This document shows, piece after piece, positions 17,743 to 33,881 of a stretch of DNA of 64,000 nucleotides. Below the pieces are notes generated by a model. It ran no database searches. It saw nothing but the letters and a program-made list of their open reading frames with translations, and was not told the origin of the DNA. A program made the translations under genes and the position numbers. Positions within the stretch are counted from its first letter, which is position 1. Each line of letters begins with the position of its first letter. This stretch comes from Campylobacter concisus (GTDB lineage: Bacteria > Campylobacterota > Campylobacteria > Campylobacterales > Campylobacteraceae). The DNA lies in assembly GCF_003049735.1 (NCBI RefSeq), contig NZ_PIRM01000001.1, positions 558,001 through 622,000 on the forward strand, written 5' to 3'.

Positions 17743-18132
17743 TTAGTCTTGTTTGACAGCATATTTGCCACTACCTATCAAAAGAATACAAAGTGAAATA
17801 GCAATATAAAGGTAAATAAGCTCTGATTTAAAGCCGTTAACCTCATTTAATGCAAATAAATTTGCAAATCCATAGTATGAGTATAAAATAGTAATACTAG
17901 TACCTAAAACTAGGATAGCGCCTACCCTTGAATAAAAACCAATAATTAACATAATTGGCGCTAAGACCTCTCCAAGGTAAGAAAAATATGCCAAAAATCC
18001 AGGTAAACCAGCATTTACTAATATACCTTTTACCCCACTAAGTCCATGTAAAATTTTACCAAAACCATGCATAAAAAGGCAGATACCAAGTCCTAAACGT
18101 ATAAATAAAAGTCCAAGATCAACGTTTTTCAT
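17743..18132 (-). CDS. DoxX family membrane protein
   Basis: A 129-residue protein with four predicted membrane helices. The N-terminal pattern (LLFIRLGLGICLFMHGFGKILHG) and the later segment (GFLAYFSYLGEVLAPIMLIIG) match the DoxX/DoxD small subfamily. Members are linked to redox stress and thiosulphate or quinone metabolism, but the role of this one is unknown. It lies between the rpoC terminator and rpsL, interrupting the otherwise translational gene run, with 92 bases after it on the rpoC side and 131 bases before rpsL, so it is probably an independent unit. Confidence 0.85.
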   Translation of the reverse strand: MKNVDLGLLFIRLGLGICLFMHGFGKILHGLSGVKGILVNAGLPGFLAYFSYLGEVLAPIMLIIGFYSRVGAILVLGTSITILYSYYGFANLFALNEVNGFKSELIYLYIAISLCILLIGSGKYAVKQD

Positions 18133-18224
18133 AAATTCTCCATGATGTGATTTAAAGATAAGGATTTTATTAGGTGATAATTAATAGCTTGTAAATTTTT
18201 AATTGATTTAATTCTATAAAGAGG

Positions 18225-18249
18225 TTAAGCCCCAAAAATAGGGGCTTAA
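18225..18249 (-). terminator. Terminator after rpoC
   Basis: TTAAGCCCC (18225-18233) pairs perfectly with GGGGCTTAA (18241-18249) around a 7-base loop, starting 4 bases beyond the rpoC stop. The trailing minus-strand sequence is CCTCTTTATAG. This marks the probable end of the rplK-rpoC transcript and isolates the DoxX gene. Confidence 0.8.
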
Positions 18250-18253
18250 AGGA

Positions 18254-26942
<8,689 letters not shown>

Positions 26943-26963
26943 TTAACAAGGCATCTAAAATTT

Positions 26964-26991
26964 AAAAAAGAGAGAGACTGTGCCCTCTCTT
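26964..26991 (-). terminator. Hairpin between rplL and rpoB (terminator or attenuator)
   Basis: AAGAGAG (26968-26974) pairs with CTCTCTT (26985-26991); on the minus strand the stem is followed by a run of six T and then AAATTTT. In many bacteria an attenuator here makes L10/L7-L12 more abundant than polymerase subunits; the position suits that role. Partial readthrough is inferred because no separate rpoB promoter is obvious. Confidence 0.65.
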
Positions 26992-27018
26992 GAAATATTA
27001 AGCTCAAATAATAAAAAA

Positions 27019-27399
27019 TTATTTAAGTTCAACCTTAGCACCAGCTTCTTCAAGCTCTTTTTTAGCTGCCTCAGCCTCATCTTTGCTAACGCCTTCTTTA
27101 AGAACAGATGGTGTTCCCTCAACTGCATCTTTAGCTTCTTTAAGACCAAGACCAGTAAGCGCTCTAACAACTTTAATAACGTTGATTTTCTTATCACCAG
27201 AATCAACCAAAACAATGTTAAATTCTGTTTTTTCCTCTGCTGCAGCTGCTGCACCACCTGCCGCAACAGCGCCACCAGCTACCATTACAGGAGCAGCGCT
27301 AACACCAAATTTCTCTTCGAACTCTTTTACAAGTTCACTAAGCTCAAGTACAGAAAGATTAGATATAAACTCTAATACATCTTCTTTAGTAATTGCCAT
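27019..27399 (-). CDS. rplL: 50S ribosomal protein L7/L12
   Basis: A 126-residue stalk protein that recruits translation factors. The N-terminal dimerisation region ([25 protein letters not shown]), the Ala-rich hinge ([17 protein letters not shown]) and the globular C-terminal domain ([25 protein letters not shown]) are all present. It lies 29 bases after rplJ. The Ala-rich hinge explains several open frames on the opposite strand, which are not genes. Confidence 0.99.
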   Translation of the reverse strand: MAITKEDVLEFISNLSVLELSELVKEFEEKFGVSAAPVMVAGGAVAAGGAAAAAEEKTEFNIVLVDSGDKKINVIKVVRALTGLGLKEAKDAVEGTPSVLKEGVSKDEAEAAKKELEEAGAKVELK

Positions 27400-27428
27400 T
27401 TTTAATCCTTATTATTTTTTAATTTTAA

Positions 27429-27914
27429 TTAAGCTGATTGTTCTTTTTTCTCTTTAAGCGCATTCAAACCAATTGTGAAATTTTGAATCGGCGCATTCCA
27501 AACTTGTAAAAGCATCGCAATAAGCTCATCACGGCTAGGCATTTTAGATAGAGCTTTAACTTTATCAACGCTAGCAACTTCGCCATCAATATAAGCTGTT
27601 TTTATTTTGAAAAGATCAGCATTAGACTCTTCAAATTTTGCGGCTACTTTAGTTACTGCTAATTGATCTTCGCTCCAAAGATAGATATTTGTATCTTTGA
27701 GTTCCATTCCGACTTTATCAGAATTTTTAAGAGCAATATTTGCAAGAGTATTTTTAATAACCTGAACTTTTACATTTTGTTCTTTAGCAGAATTTCTTAA
27801 AACTTCAAGTTTCTTTACTGAAAGGCCACGATAGTCACAAACTACAATAGCTTCAGCAGTTTTAAATTCACTCTCTAATTTTGCAACAACTTCAGTTTTT
27901 TCGTTACGTGTCAC
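27429..27914 (-). CDS. rplJ: 50S ribosomal protein L10
   Basis: A 161-residue protein anchoring the L7/L12 stalk to 23S rRNA. The start is GTG at 27914, giving [16 protein letters not shown], preceded by GGAAAGGAG. The frame extends 16 codons further upstream, but those residues come from the leader and cover the ribosome binding site. Conserved parts include [12 protein letters not shown] and [13 protein letters not shown]. It is the first gene of the rplJL pair; its 105-base leader is probably the site of L10 autoregulation. Confidence 0.96.
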   Translation of the reverse strand: MTRNEKTEVVAKLESEFKTAEAIVVCDYRGLSVKKLEVLRNSAKEQNVKVQVIKNTLANIALKNSDKVGMELKDTNIYLWSEDQLAVTKVAAKFEESNADLFKIKTAYIDGEVASVDKVKALSKMPSRDELIAMLLQVWNAPIQNFTIGLNALKEKKEQSA

Positions 27915-28010
27915 TTTTTCTCCTTTCCGACCGGTAATTTCAAGCAGAGCGGGTCGAATCAATTAAGCCCAATGGCCTCGGCTATCTCCAATCTAAGATA
28001 TAAATTTTAA
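27915..28010 (-). promoter_or_regulatory. Probable L10 (rplJ) leader region
   Basis: The 105-base gap between rplA and rplJ is GC-richer and more structured than neighbouring gaps. Minus-strand CCGA near 27979 can pair with TCGG directly before the ribosome binding site, enclosing internal bulges, as in the L10-binding leaders of other bacteria. The pairing is read by eye and homology to a described leader family is not proven. Confidence 0.4.
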
Positions 28011-28019
28011 TTTTTAGTT

Positions 28020-28721
28020 TTATTTTAAGTCCATAACTTCTTGGGTATCAAGAGCTATAGATGGGCTCATTGTCAGAGACAACGAAGCATTTTTAACATA
28101 TCTACCCTTTGCGGTTGCAGGCTTATGTTTATTGATCGCTTTAATAAATGTTGAAATATTTTCATTTAATTGTTCTTTAGTAAAATTAACTTTACCAAGA
28201 CCTGCATGTATATTTCCTTGCTTATCAACACGGAAATTTACTTGACCACTTTTTGCATTATTAACAGCTTGTGCAACATCCATTGTTACTGTACCAGTTT
28301 TTGGATTTGGCATTAATCCTTTTGGTCCTAAAATTCTACCGACCTTACCTACGAGACCCATTAGATTTGGAGTAGCTATAAGAACATCAAAATTCATTAT
28401 ACCTTTTTGAATATCTTCGACCAAATCATCTGCACCAACAATATCAGCGCCAGCTACTTTAGCCTCATCAGCTTTAGCATCTTTAGCAATAACAGCAACT
28501 CTTACAGTTTTACCTGTACCAGCTGGTAAAACTACTGAACCACGAACCATTTGATCAGCATGTCTTGGATCAACATTTAATTTTAATGCAATCTCAACTG
28601 TTTCATTAAATTTAGCAGAAGCTAGAGTTTTGACTGCATCAATAGCCTCACTAAGGTTATAAATTTTATCTTGCTCTACTTTTTTGAGCAATTCTTGAAA
28701 TCTCTTACTAGTTTTTCCCAT
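28020..28721 (-). CDS. rplA: 50S ribosomal protein L1
   Basis: A 233-residue stalk protein that controls E-site tRNA release and, in many bacteria, represses its own operon. The family pattern is clear: [10 protein letters not shown] at the N-terminus, [32 protein letters not shown], and [16 protein letters not shown]. It lies 59 bases after rplK and is followed by the rplJ leader. Confidence 0.99.
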   Translation of the reverse strand: MGKTSKRFQELLKKVEQDKIYNLSEAIDAVKTLASAKFNETVEIALKLNVDPRHADQMVRGSVVLPAGTGKTVRVAVIAKDAKADEAKVAGADIVGADDLVEDIQKGIMNFDVLIATPNLMGLVGKVGRILGPKGLMPNPKTGTVTMDVAQAVNNAKSGQVNFRVDKQGNIHAGLGKVNFTKEQLNENISTFIKAINKHKPATAKGRYVKNASLSLTMSPSIALDTQEVMDLK

Positions 28722-28780
28722 AAATTTCTCCGCATATATATTGCTTCCGTCTTTTGCTAATCAACCTGACGGTAAAGGTT

Positions 28781-29206
28781 TTAGTCTATTACTTCGACAC
28801 CCATTGATCGAGCTGAACCAGCAATAATTTTAGCTGCTTGCTCTTTATCATTTGTATTTAAATCAACAAGTTTTTTCTCAACTATTTCTAGAACTTGAGC
28901 TTTTGTTAGTTTGCCTACTTTATTTTTTAAAGGATTATCGGTTCCTTTTGTTATACCTGCAGCCTTTTTAATAAGATCTGTAGCAGGAGGCTGTTTTGTA
29001 ATAAATGTAAAACTTTTATCAGCATAAACAGTTATAACAACTGGAATATTAAATCCAACCATATCTTTTGTTCTTTCATTAAAGGCTTTACAAAATTCCA
29101 TAATATTAACACCTTTTTGTCCAAGAGCTGGACCAACCGGTGGACTAGGATTTGCTTTTGTTGCAGCAATTTGTAATTTTATTTCACCTATAACTTTTTT
29201 AGCCAT
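28781..29206 (-). CDS. rplK: 50S ribosomal protein L11
   Basis: A 141-residue protein of the GTPase-associated centre, needed for the RelA stringent response. The proline-rich N-terminal domain ([20 protein letters not shown]) contacts the thiostrepton site. The C-terminal rRNA-binding domain has [14 protein letters not shown] and [12 protein letters not shown]. It starts 10 bases after nusG. Confidence 0.99.
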   Translation of the reverse strand: MAKKVIGEIKLQIAATKANPSPPVGPALGQKGVNIMEFCKAFNERTKDMVGFNIPVVITVYADKSFTFITKQPPATDLIKKAAGITKGTDNPLKNKVGKLTKAQVLEIVEKKLVDLNTNDKEQAAKIIAGSARSMGVEVID

Positions 29207-29216
29207 TTCTTGCTCC

Positions 29217-29747
29217 TTAAATTATCTTCTCAACTTGTGAATACAAAATATCAACAGGGGTGCTTCTACCAAAAATAGAAACATTAAGCCTAAGTTTTCC
29301 ATGTATCATGTCATATTCTTCAACAATACCTGTAAAGTTAGCAAAAGGACCTTCTGTTATACGAACACTCTCACCATCCTCAAAGAATATCTTAGGTTTT
29401 GGCGCAGCTCTTTTTTGAACTTTTTCCAAAATAGTATTAATATCTTTTTCAGATAATGGTGTAGGTTTTTTAGCTTCACCAATAAAACGTCCAACTTTTG
29501 GTAAAGATTGAATCCTGTGCCAAAGAGCTGTATCAAGGTCTAAGCATGCAAAAGCATAACCTGGATAAAGAGTTCTTTCGTTGATTTTTTGCTTGCCATT
29601 TTTTATTTCAATTACGTCTTCTGTAGGAACTATAACTTCTTTTAGCTGATCTTCTATTCCATGATCTTTTACTAAATTTTCAATTCCTCTTTTTACTGCC
29701 ATTTCGCTTCCAGCGTAAGTCTGTATAGCATACCATTTATGTGACAT
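29217..29747 (-). CDS. nusG: Transcription termination/antitermination factor NusG
   Basis: A 176-residue protein. The N-terminal NGN domain begins [21 protein letters not shown] and includes [13 protein letters not shown], which binds the polymerase clamp. The C-terminal KOW domain contains [17 protein letters not shown]. It couples transcription to Rho or to the ribosome. It lies 14 bases downstream of secE, the standard secE-nusG-rplK order. Confidence 0.98.
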   Translation of the reverse strand: MSHKWYAIQTYAGSEMAVKRGIENLVKDHGIEDQLKEVIVPTEDVIEIKNGKQKINERTLYPGYAFACLDLDTALWHRIQSLPKVGRFIGEAKKPTPLSEKDINTILEKVQKRAAPKPKIFFEDGESVRITEGPFANFTGIVEEYDMIHGKLRLNVSIFGRSTPVDILYSQVEKII

Positions 29748-29761
29748 TACTTTTCCTTATA

Positions 29762-29941
29762 TCATATAACTTTAGATAGAACAAAGGACATAATAACATC
29801 GACAAGGGCTAAAAAAAGTGATACAACAGCAACTACGATAAAAACTGCAAAAAAAGCATTTCTAATTTGTTCTTTTGTAGGATAGATAACCTTCATTATT
29901 TCCAATTTAGAAAGCTTAATATAATTTATAATTTTCTCCAT
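29762..29941 (-). CDS. secE: Preprotein translocase subunit SecE
   Basis: A 59-residue single-span SecE of the SecYEG channel. The cytoplasmic amphipathic helix (YIKLSKLEIMKVIYPTKEQIRNAF) leads into one membrane helix (FAVFIVVAVVSLFLALVDVI), typical of the short bacterial form. The ATG at 29941 follows AGGTTAAG; an open extension upstream would run into the tRNA-Trp gene and is rejected. It lies 17 bases after tRNA-Trp, so it is transcribed with it. Confidence 0.95.
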   Translation of the reverse strand: MEKIINYIKLSKLEIMKVIYPTKEQIRNAFFAVFIVVAVVSLFLALVDVIMSFVLSKVI

Positions 29942-29958
29942 AATCTTAACCTTAGTCG

Positions 29959-30034
29959 TGGCAGGGCAAGAGGGATTCGAACCCCCAACCATTGGATTTG
30001 GAATCCAGCGCTCTACCGTTGGAGCTATTGCCCT
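29959..30034 (-). tRNA. tRNA-Trp (anticodon CCA)
   Basis: A 76-base tRNA with encoded CCA. The acceptor stem AGGGCAA/TTGCCCT is perfect and the T-arm is GGGGG-TTCGAAT-CCCTC with one G-T pair. The anticodon loop TTCCAAA gives CCA. The anticodon stem CTGGA/TCCAA has a C-A mismatch at the outermost pair (27-43). It lies between rpmG and secE, a conserved position. Confidence 0.95.
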
Positions 30035-30047
30035 AATAGCTTCTTAA

Positions 30048-30206
30048 TTAACTTTTTAATTTAACTTCTTTATGTATAGTATGTTTTTTTAATCTTGGGC
30101 AATACTTTTTAAGCTCAACTTTATCCGTAGTAGTTTTACTATTTTTAGTTGTTGTATAATTTATATCACCACTTTCAGAGCATTTTAAACCAATTTTAAT
30201 TCTCAT
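30048..30206 (-). CDS. rpmG: 50S ribosomal protein L33
   Basis: A 52-residue protein: [20 protein letters not shown] at the start, then [21 protein letters not shown]. This pattern (GLKC..S.., [17 protein letters not shown]) is L33. Only two cysteines remain (Cys9 and Cys36) where zinc-binding L33 has two CxxC pairs, so this is the zinc-independent form. The ATG has AAGGAC upstream. It lies between the tuf terminator and tRNA-Trp. Confidence 0.95.
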   Translation of the reverse strand: MRIKIGLKCSESGDINYTTTKNSKTTTDKVELKKYCPRLKKHTIHKEVKLKS

Positions 30207-30225
30207 ATAAGTCCTTTTCAAAATA

Positions 30226-30249
30226 TCAAAGGGAATATTCTCCCTTTGA
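30226..30249 (-). terminator. Terminator after tuf
   Basis: TCAAAGGGA (30226-30234) pairs exactly with TCCCTTTGA (30241-30249) around a 6-base loop, 14 bases after the tuf stop. It is followed on the minus strand by TATTTTG and then the rpmG ribosome binding site, so termination is probably partial or rpmG has its own promoter nearby. Confidence 0.75.
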
Positions 30250-30263
30250 CAAATTTTTATAAA

Positions 30264-31463
30264 TTAACCAAGTATTTTTGAAACAACACCTGAACCAACA
30301 GTTCTACCACCTTCACGGATAGCAAAACGAGTACCTTCCTCAAGTGCTACTGGAGCAATCAACTCAACTGAAATTCTTACATTATCACCTGGCATAACCA
30401 TCTCTGTTCCTTCTGGAAGCGTAATTGAACCAGTAACATCAGTTGTTCTTACATAGAATTGTGGTCTATAGTTATTAAAGAAAGGAGTATGACGACCACC
30501 TTCTTCTTTTGTCAAGATATAGACTTCACCTTCAAATTTTGTATGAGGAGTAATTGATTTAGGTTTGCAAAGAACCATACCACGCTCAACATCCTCTTTT
30601 TTGGTACCACGGAGTAGAACACCAACATTATCACCAGCTTCGCCTTGATCCATTTCTTTTCTAAACATTTCAACACCAGTAACTGTTGTTGTTTGAGTTG
30701 GCTTAATACCAACAATTTCAATTGTATCACCAACCTTAATAACACCTTTTTCGATTCTACCAGTTACAACTGTACCACGACCTGAAATTGAAAAAACATC
30801 TTCAATCGGCATAAGAAGGTCTTTATCTGTCGCACGAACTGGAGTTGGAATATAGCTATCAACTGCATCCATTAATTCCATAATTTTTGCCGACCATTCA
30901 CCATCTTGACCAGCTTTTGCTTCTTCAAGAGCTTTAAGCGCTGAACCAGAAACAATAGGTGTATCATCGCCTGGAAAATTATACTCATTAAGTAATTCGC
31001 GGATTTCCATTTCAACCAATTCAAGTAGCTCAGCATCATCAACCATATCAGCTTTGTTCATGAAAACAACAATGTATGGAACACCAACTTGACGTGATAA
31101 CAAAATATGCTCTCTAGTTTGTGGCATTGGGCCATCAGCCGCAGAAACAACCAGAATAGCTCCATCCATTTGCGCAGCACCTGTAATCATATTTTTTACA
31201 TAGTCGGCGTGACCAGGGCAGTCAACGTGGGCATAGTGGCGTTTCTCTGTCTCGTACTCAATATGTGAAGTAGCAATTGTAATACCACGCTCTTTTTCTT
31301 CTGGAGCATTATCAATATTATCATAATCTTTTAGCTCAGCAAGTCCTTTGCGTGAAAGAACAGCAGATATTGCAGCTGTTAATGTAGTTTTACCATGATC
31401 TACGTGACCAATAGTACCTATGTTTACGTGCGGCTTGTTACGTGAAAATTTTTCTTTAGCCAT
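30264..31463 (-). CDS. tuf: Elongation factor Tu
   Basis: A 399-residue GTPase delivering aminoacyl-tRNA to the ribosome. It has the G1 motif [10 protein letters not shown], the G3 motif DCPGHADY, the G4 motif NKAD and the C-terminal beta-barrel domains ([13 protein letters not shown], ending VVSKILG). The length is normal. It follows four tRNA genes on the same strand, as in the ancient thrU-tyrU-glyT-thrT-tufB arrangement of E. coli. It is the only tuf in the window; the str operon downstream lacks one. Confidence 0.99.
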   Translation of the reverse strand: MAKEKFSRNKPHVNIGTIGHVDHGKTTLTAAISAVLSRKGLAELKDYDNIDNAPEEKERGITIATSHIEYETEKRHYAHVDCPGHADYVKNMITGAAQMDGAILVVSAADGPMPQTREHILLSRQVGVPYIVVFMNKADMVDDAELLELVEMEIRELLNEYNFPGDDTPIVSGSALKALEEAKAGQDGEWSAKIMELMDAVDSYIPTPVRATDKDLLMPIEDVFSISGRGTVVTGRIEKGVIKVGDTIEIVGIKPTQTTTVTGVEMFRKEMDQGEAGDNVGVLLRGTKKEDVERGMVLCKPKSITPHTKFEGEVYILTKEEGGRHTPFFNNYRPQFYVRTTDVTGSITLPEGTEMVMPGDNVRISVELIAPVALEEGTRFAIREGGRTVGSGVVSKILG

Positions 31464-31537
31464 CTTTTCCTCCGTATGTGATATATGTCTTTTTTCTTAC
31501 CAAATTTGTATAATCATAATAAAATCATATTAACCAG

Positions 31538-31612
<75 letters not shown>

Positions 31613-31738
31613 GAAAAACGCTTGGCAGAGATGATTCCAATTAAATAATACAAACAACTAAAAATTTTGAAAATAAAGTAAGGAATAACTGTGTTTAGTA
31701 AAATCTAGATACAGCTCCCAGTTTATTTTCCCAAATTT

Positions 31739-31815
31739 TGGAGCGGGAAACGGGGCTCGAACCCGCGACCCTCAGCTTGGAAGGCTGATGCTCTAGCCAA
31801 CTGAGCTACTCCCGC
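31739..31815 (-). tRNA. tRNA-Gly (anticodon TCC)
   Basis: A 77-base tRNA with encoded CCA. The acceptor stem GCGGGAG/TTCCCGC has one G-T pair. The anticodon stem TCAGC/GCTGA encloses CTTCCAA, so the anticodon is TCC, reading GGA and GGG. The gap to tRNA-Thr(GGT), about 125 bases, is the longest in this cluster. Confidence 0.97.
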
Positions 31816-31822
31816 ATAACAA

Positions 31823-31907
<85 letters not shown>

Positions 31908-31960
31908 TTAAACATTAATAAACTATTTTGGTATTTTCTGGTCAAACACTGTTACAAAAA

Positions 31961-32036
31961 TGGAGCTGGTGAACGGACTTGAACCGCCGACCCACTGCTT
32001 ACAAGGCAGTAGCTCTACCAACTGAGCTACACCAGC
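31961..32036 (-). tRNA. tRNA-Thr (anticodon TGT)
   Basis: A 76-base tRNA with encoded CCA. The acceptor stem GCTGGTG/CACCAGC is perfect. The anticodon stem ACTGC/GCAGT encloses CTTGTAA, so the anticodon is TGT, reading ACA. It is the first tRNA of the tRNA-tuf operon, 20 bases downstream of the -10 box. Confidence 0.96.
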
Positions 32037-32056
32037 ACCTGTTTTGTGAAGTGGCA

Positions 32057-32085
32057 ATTATATATCAAAACAAGGTAAAAGTCAA
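32057..32085 (-). promoter_or_regulatory. Sigma-70 promoter of the tRNA-tuf operon
   Basis: On the minus strand TTGACT (32080-32085) and TATAAT (32057-32062) are separated by exactly 17 bases, one mismatch from the full consensus. A true -35 box is unusual in Campylobacter, where most sigma-70 promoters lack it, and suits the very high expression of tRNA and EF-Tu. Transcription should start about 8 to 14 bases before the first tRNA. Confidence 0.88.
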
Positions 32086-32241
32086 GGGAAATTTAAAAAA
32101 TTTTCATAAAAATTAAAATCATAAAATACAGCCATTTAAGAATACAAATTTTTATTAGATTTAAATCCATAATACATCATTAAATATTTATGAAATATGT
32201 ATAATTTTTATAGTTTTATTTTTTTTAAAAGCTAAAATTTC

Positions 32242-32247
32242 TATAAT
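32242..32247 (+). promoter_or_regulatory. -10 box of the 32273 gene
   Basis: TATAAT lies 26 bases upstream of the ATG at 32273, within a very AT-rich region (TTTTATTTTTTTTAAAAGC upstream). It is the only good -10 in the gap on this strand and diverges from the tRNA-tuf promoter. Confidence 0.5.
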
Positions 32248-32272
32248 TACAAAAAATATATAAGGATTTAAT

Positions 32273-32521
32273 ATGCAATTTTTACCTTGGGCGATAATTT
32301 TATTACTAATTTATGTAATTTATTTTCTAATGATACGTTACGAGAAAAGAATATCGACTCTTAGCAAATTAATTGAACAAAATAGCGATGGCATTAAAGA
32401 AAATAGGGATTTGATTGGACAAAATAGATCACTTATTGAAAAAAATAAACACGATATCGAAAAAAATACAAAAGACATCATAACAAATGTTGAAAAAGTA
32501 GATATCGATTTGGAAGACTAA
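32273..32521 (+). CDS. Small membrane-anchored coiled-coil protein with heptad repeats
   Basis: An 82-residue protein that I cannot assign to a family. Residues 4-22 form one membrane helix (PWAIILLLIYVIYFLMI). The rest is a soluble coiled coil with a seven-residue unit repeated about five times: EQNSDGI, KENRDLI, GQNRSLI, EKNKHDI, EKNTKDI, each with Asn at position three and Ile at position seven. It ends in an acidic tail (DIDLED). AAGGA precedes the ATG. It is a lone plus-strand gene between two divergent minus-strand units. Structure is seen; a role as a scaffold or oligomerisation element is a guess. Confidence 0.7.
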   Translation: MQFLPWAIILLLIYVIYFLMIRYEKRISTLSKLIEQNSDGIKENRDLIGQNRSLIEKNKHDIEKNTKDIITNVEKVDIDLED

Positions 32522-32729
32522 AGTTTCTGATTTCTTATCTAGGCTGTTAATAAATTTGCTAGAATTTTTTATTTAAGATTTTAGCAAATTATTTTTTATT
32601 TAAAAATTTTATATTTATTGTATTCTTCAGCTAGTAAAAGTTGTGTATGTATCTGTTGTGGTCGGATGTATAAAAATTTATAGTTTTTAAAGAAGAGTCT
32701 TAATTTTTTCAAAAAAATAAGTCAAGACT

Positions 32730-33368
32730 TTATGCGTCAAGCTGCTTCATCAAAAGCACAAGCCCTATTCTATCCTTTACATTTAGCTTACTATAAATCG
32801 AGCTTGTATGTGCTTTGACTGTTCTTAGTGTAATACCTATTTTTTCTGAAATTTCATTATTTGTTAGACCCTGATAGATTAAATCTGCAACTTCTCTTTC
32901 CCTTGAACTAAGCTCAGAGAGATCGGTCTTTTTGTCTACCTTTTCACTTTCACTATTAATATATGAGCCGGTTAGCTCACTAATCATTGCCTGAACAAAT
33001 TCTTGGTAAAGCCATATATTTCCATTAAAAATAGTTTCAAAAGCATCTTCAAAGTGAGTCTTCCTCATGTGAGAATTTGCATAGCCCTTGATTCCAAGCG
33101 TAAGCAGGTGCTTGCCTTCGTTTATCGTTGGCCTATTTGAGAGTATGAGTATTTTTATATTTGGAGACTTTTCAATTATATTTTTTATAACATCATCAAT
33201 ATTATCTTTAAAAACATCAATATCAATGCCTATAATATCAACATCATCATTTATATGAGAAAAAAACTCTTTTCTATTATGTATAAATTTCACATCGCTA
33301 TTGCCAGTAAAATAGCTTCTCCAAATATTGTTTAATGCACTATTTTGTGTAAATAAAATAACTTGCAT
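32730..33368 (-). CDS. LuxR/NarL-type transcription regulator with degenerate receiver domain
   Basis: A 212-residue regulator. The C-terminal NarL/LuxR helix-turn-helix (about residues 153-208) has the signature LSSREREVADLIYQGLTNNEI and LRTVKAHTSSIYSKLNVKDR. Residues 1-120 look like a CheY-type receiver: IIGIDID supplies a possible phosphoacceptor (Asp49 or Asp51) and Ser77 could replace the conserved Thr/Ser. The acidic pair near residue 10 is missing (FTQNSAL) and the conserved Lys is replaced (GYANSH). It is the last gene of the adhesin-secretion operon and no histidine kinase gene is near, so phosphorylation-independent control is possible. It probably regulates this operon or its substrate gene. 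Confidence 0.85.
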   Translation of the reverse strand: MQVILFTQNSALNNIWRSYFTGNSDVKFIHNRKEFFSHINDDVDIIGIDIDVFKDNIDDVIKNIIEKSPNIKILILSNRPTINEGKHLLTLGIKGYANSHMRKTHFEDAFETIFNGNIWLYQEFVQAMISELTGSYINSESEKVDKKTDLSELSSREREVADLIYQGLTNNEISEKIGITLRTVKAHTSSIYSKLNVKDRIGLVLLMKQLDA

Positions 33369-33386
33369 TACCTTTCCTTGGATTAT

Positions 33387-33881
33387 TTATATAATTCTTT
33401 CATAAATTTTTTTATTATTTATAAAAAATTCTACGTGACGACTTTCGCCATTTTTATGTATCTTGTAATCTATCGATGATAAAAATTTAGTAACCACAGA
33501 AGGTTTTTCTTCTAAAAAAATGGTCATTTCAAAAAAATCTTGTGATATAGCATATTTATAAGGGGTATTTAAATTTAAAATTCCAGGATCAAAGTCAAAT
33601 TTATCCAAACTCTGGTCATAGCCTTTTATTAAAATTTTAATGCTTCTTACTATATCATCTTGAATTTTTATATTTTCAAATAGTTTTTTATGTCTACTAG
33701 CAACATCTACTAATTGTAAAAATTCTATTTCACAATCACTAAATTTAAATCGTTCAATTTCATCATTAACTATATCGCAATAATGATCATCTTTTATGAG
33801 ATAGAAATTTTGTAAATTTTGAAATTTTTCAATCTCATATTCACCAAATTTCTTATCATAAAAAGCGATCTTACCCATCAC
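33387..33881 (-). CDS. Unknown protein encoded in the type I secretion/Lap-like operon
   Basis: A 164-residue protein without signal peptide or membrane helix, so probably cytoplasmic. I recognise no domain. It is rich in Phe, Lys, Asp and Ile, contains an acidic/aromatic stretch (KFDFDPGILNLNTPYKYA), and looks alpha/beta. Its ATG overlaps the stop of the HlyD-type gene (ATGA at 33878-33881) and it is 18 bases before the LuxR-type regulator, so it is translated with the secretion genes. The tight coupling suggests a role in this system, perhaps as a regulator, substrate chaperone or partner of the LuxR-type protein; this is inference from position only. Confidence 0.75.
   Translation of the reverse strand: MMGKIAFYDKKFGEYEIEKFQNLQNFYLIKDDHYCDIVNDEIERFKFSDCEIEFLQLVDVASRHKKLFENIKIQDDIVRSIKILIKGYDQSLDKFDFDPGILNLNTPYKYAISQDFFEMTIFLEEKPSVVTKFLSSIDYKIHKNGESRHVEFFINNKKIYERII

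Noticed and set aside
26980..27457. Open frames opposite rplL
   Set aside because: They are the complement of the Ala-rich and Lys/Glu-rich rplL coding sequence and have no ribosome binding site or protein-like composition.
27915..27962. Longer rplJ beginning 16 codons upstream
   Set aside because: The extension is translated from the leader and covers the ribosome binding site; the GTG start gives the family N-terminus.
29942..29992. Longer secE beginning inside tRNA-Trp
   Set aside because: The extra residues are encoded by tRNA-Trp sequence; the ATG at 29941 has its own ribosome binding site.
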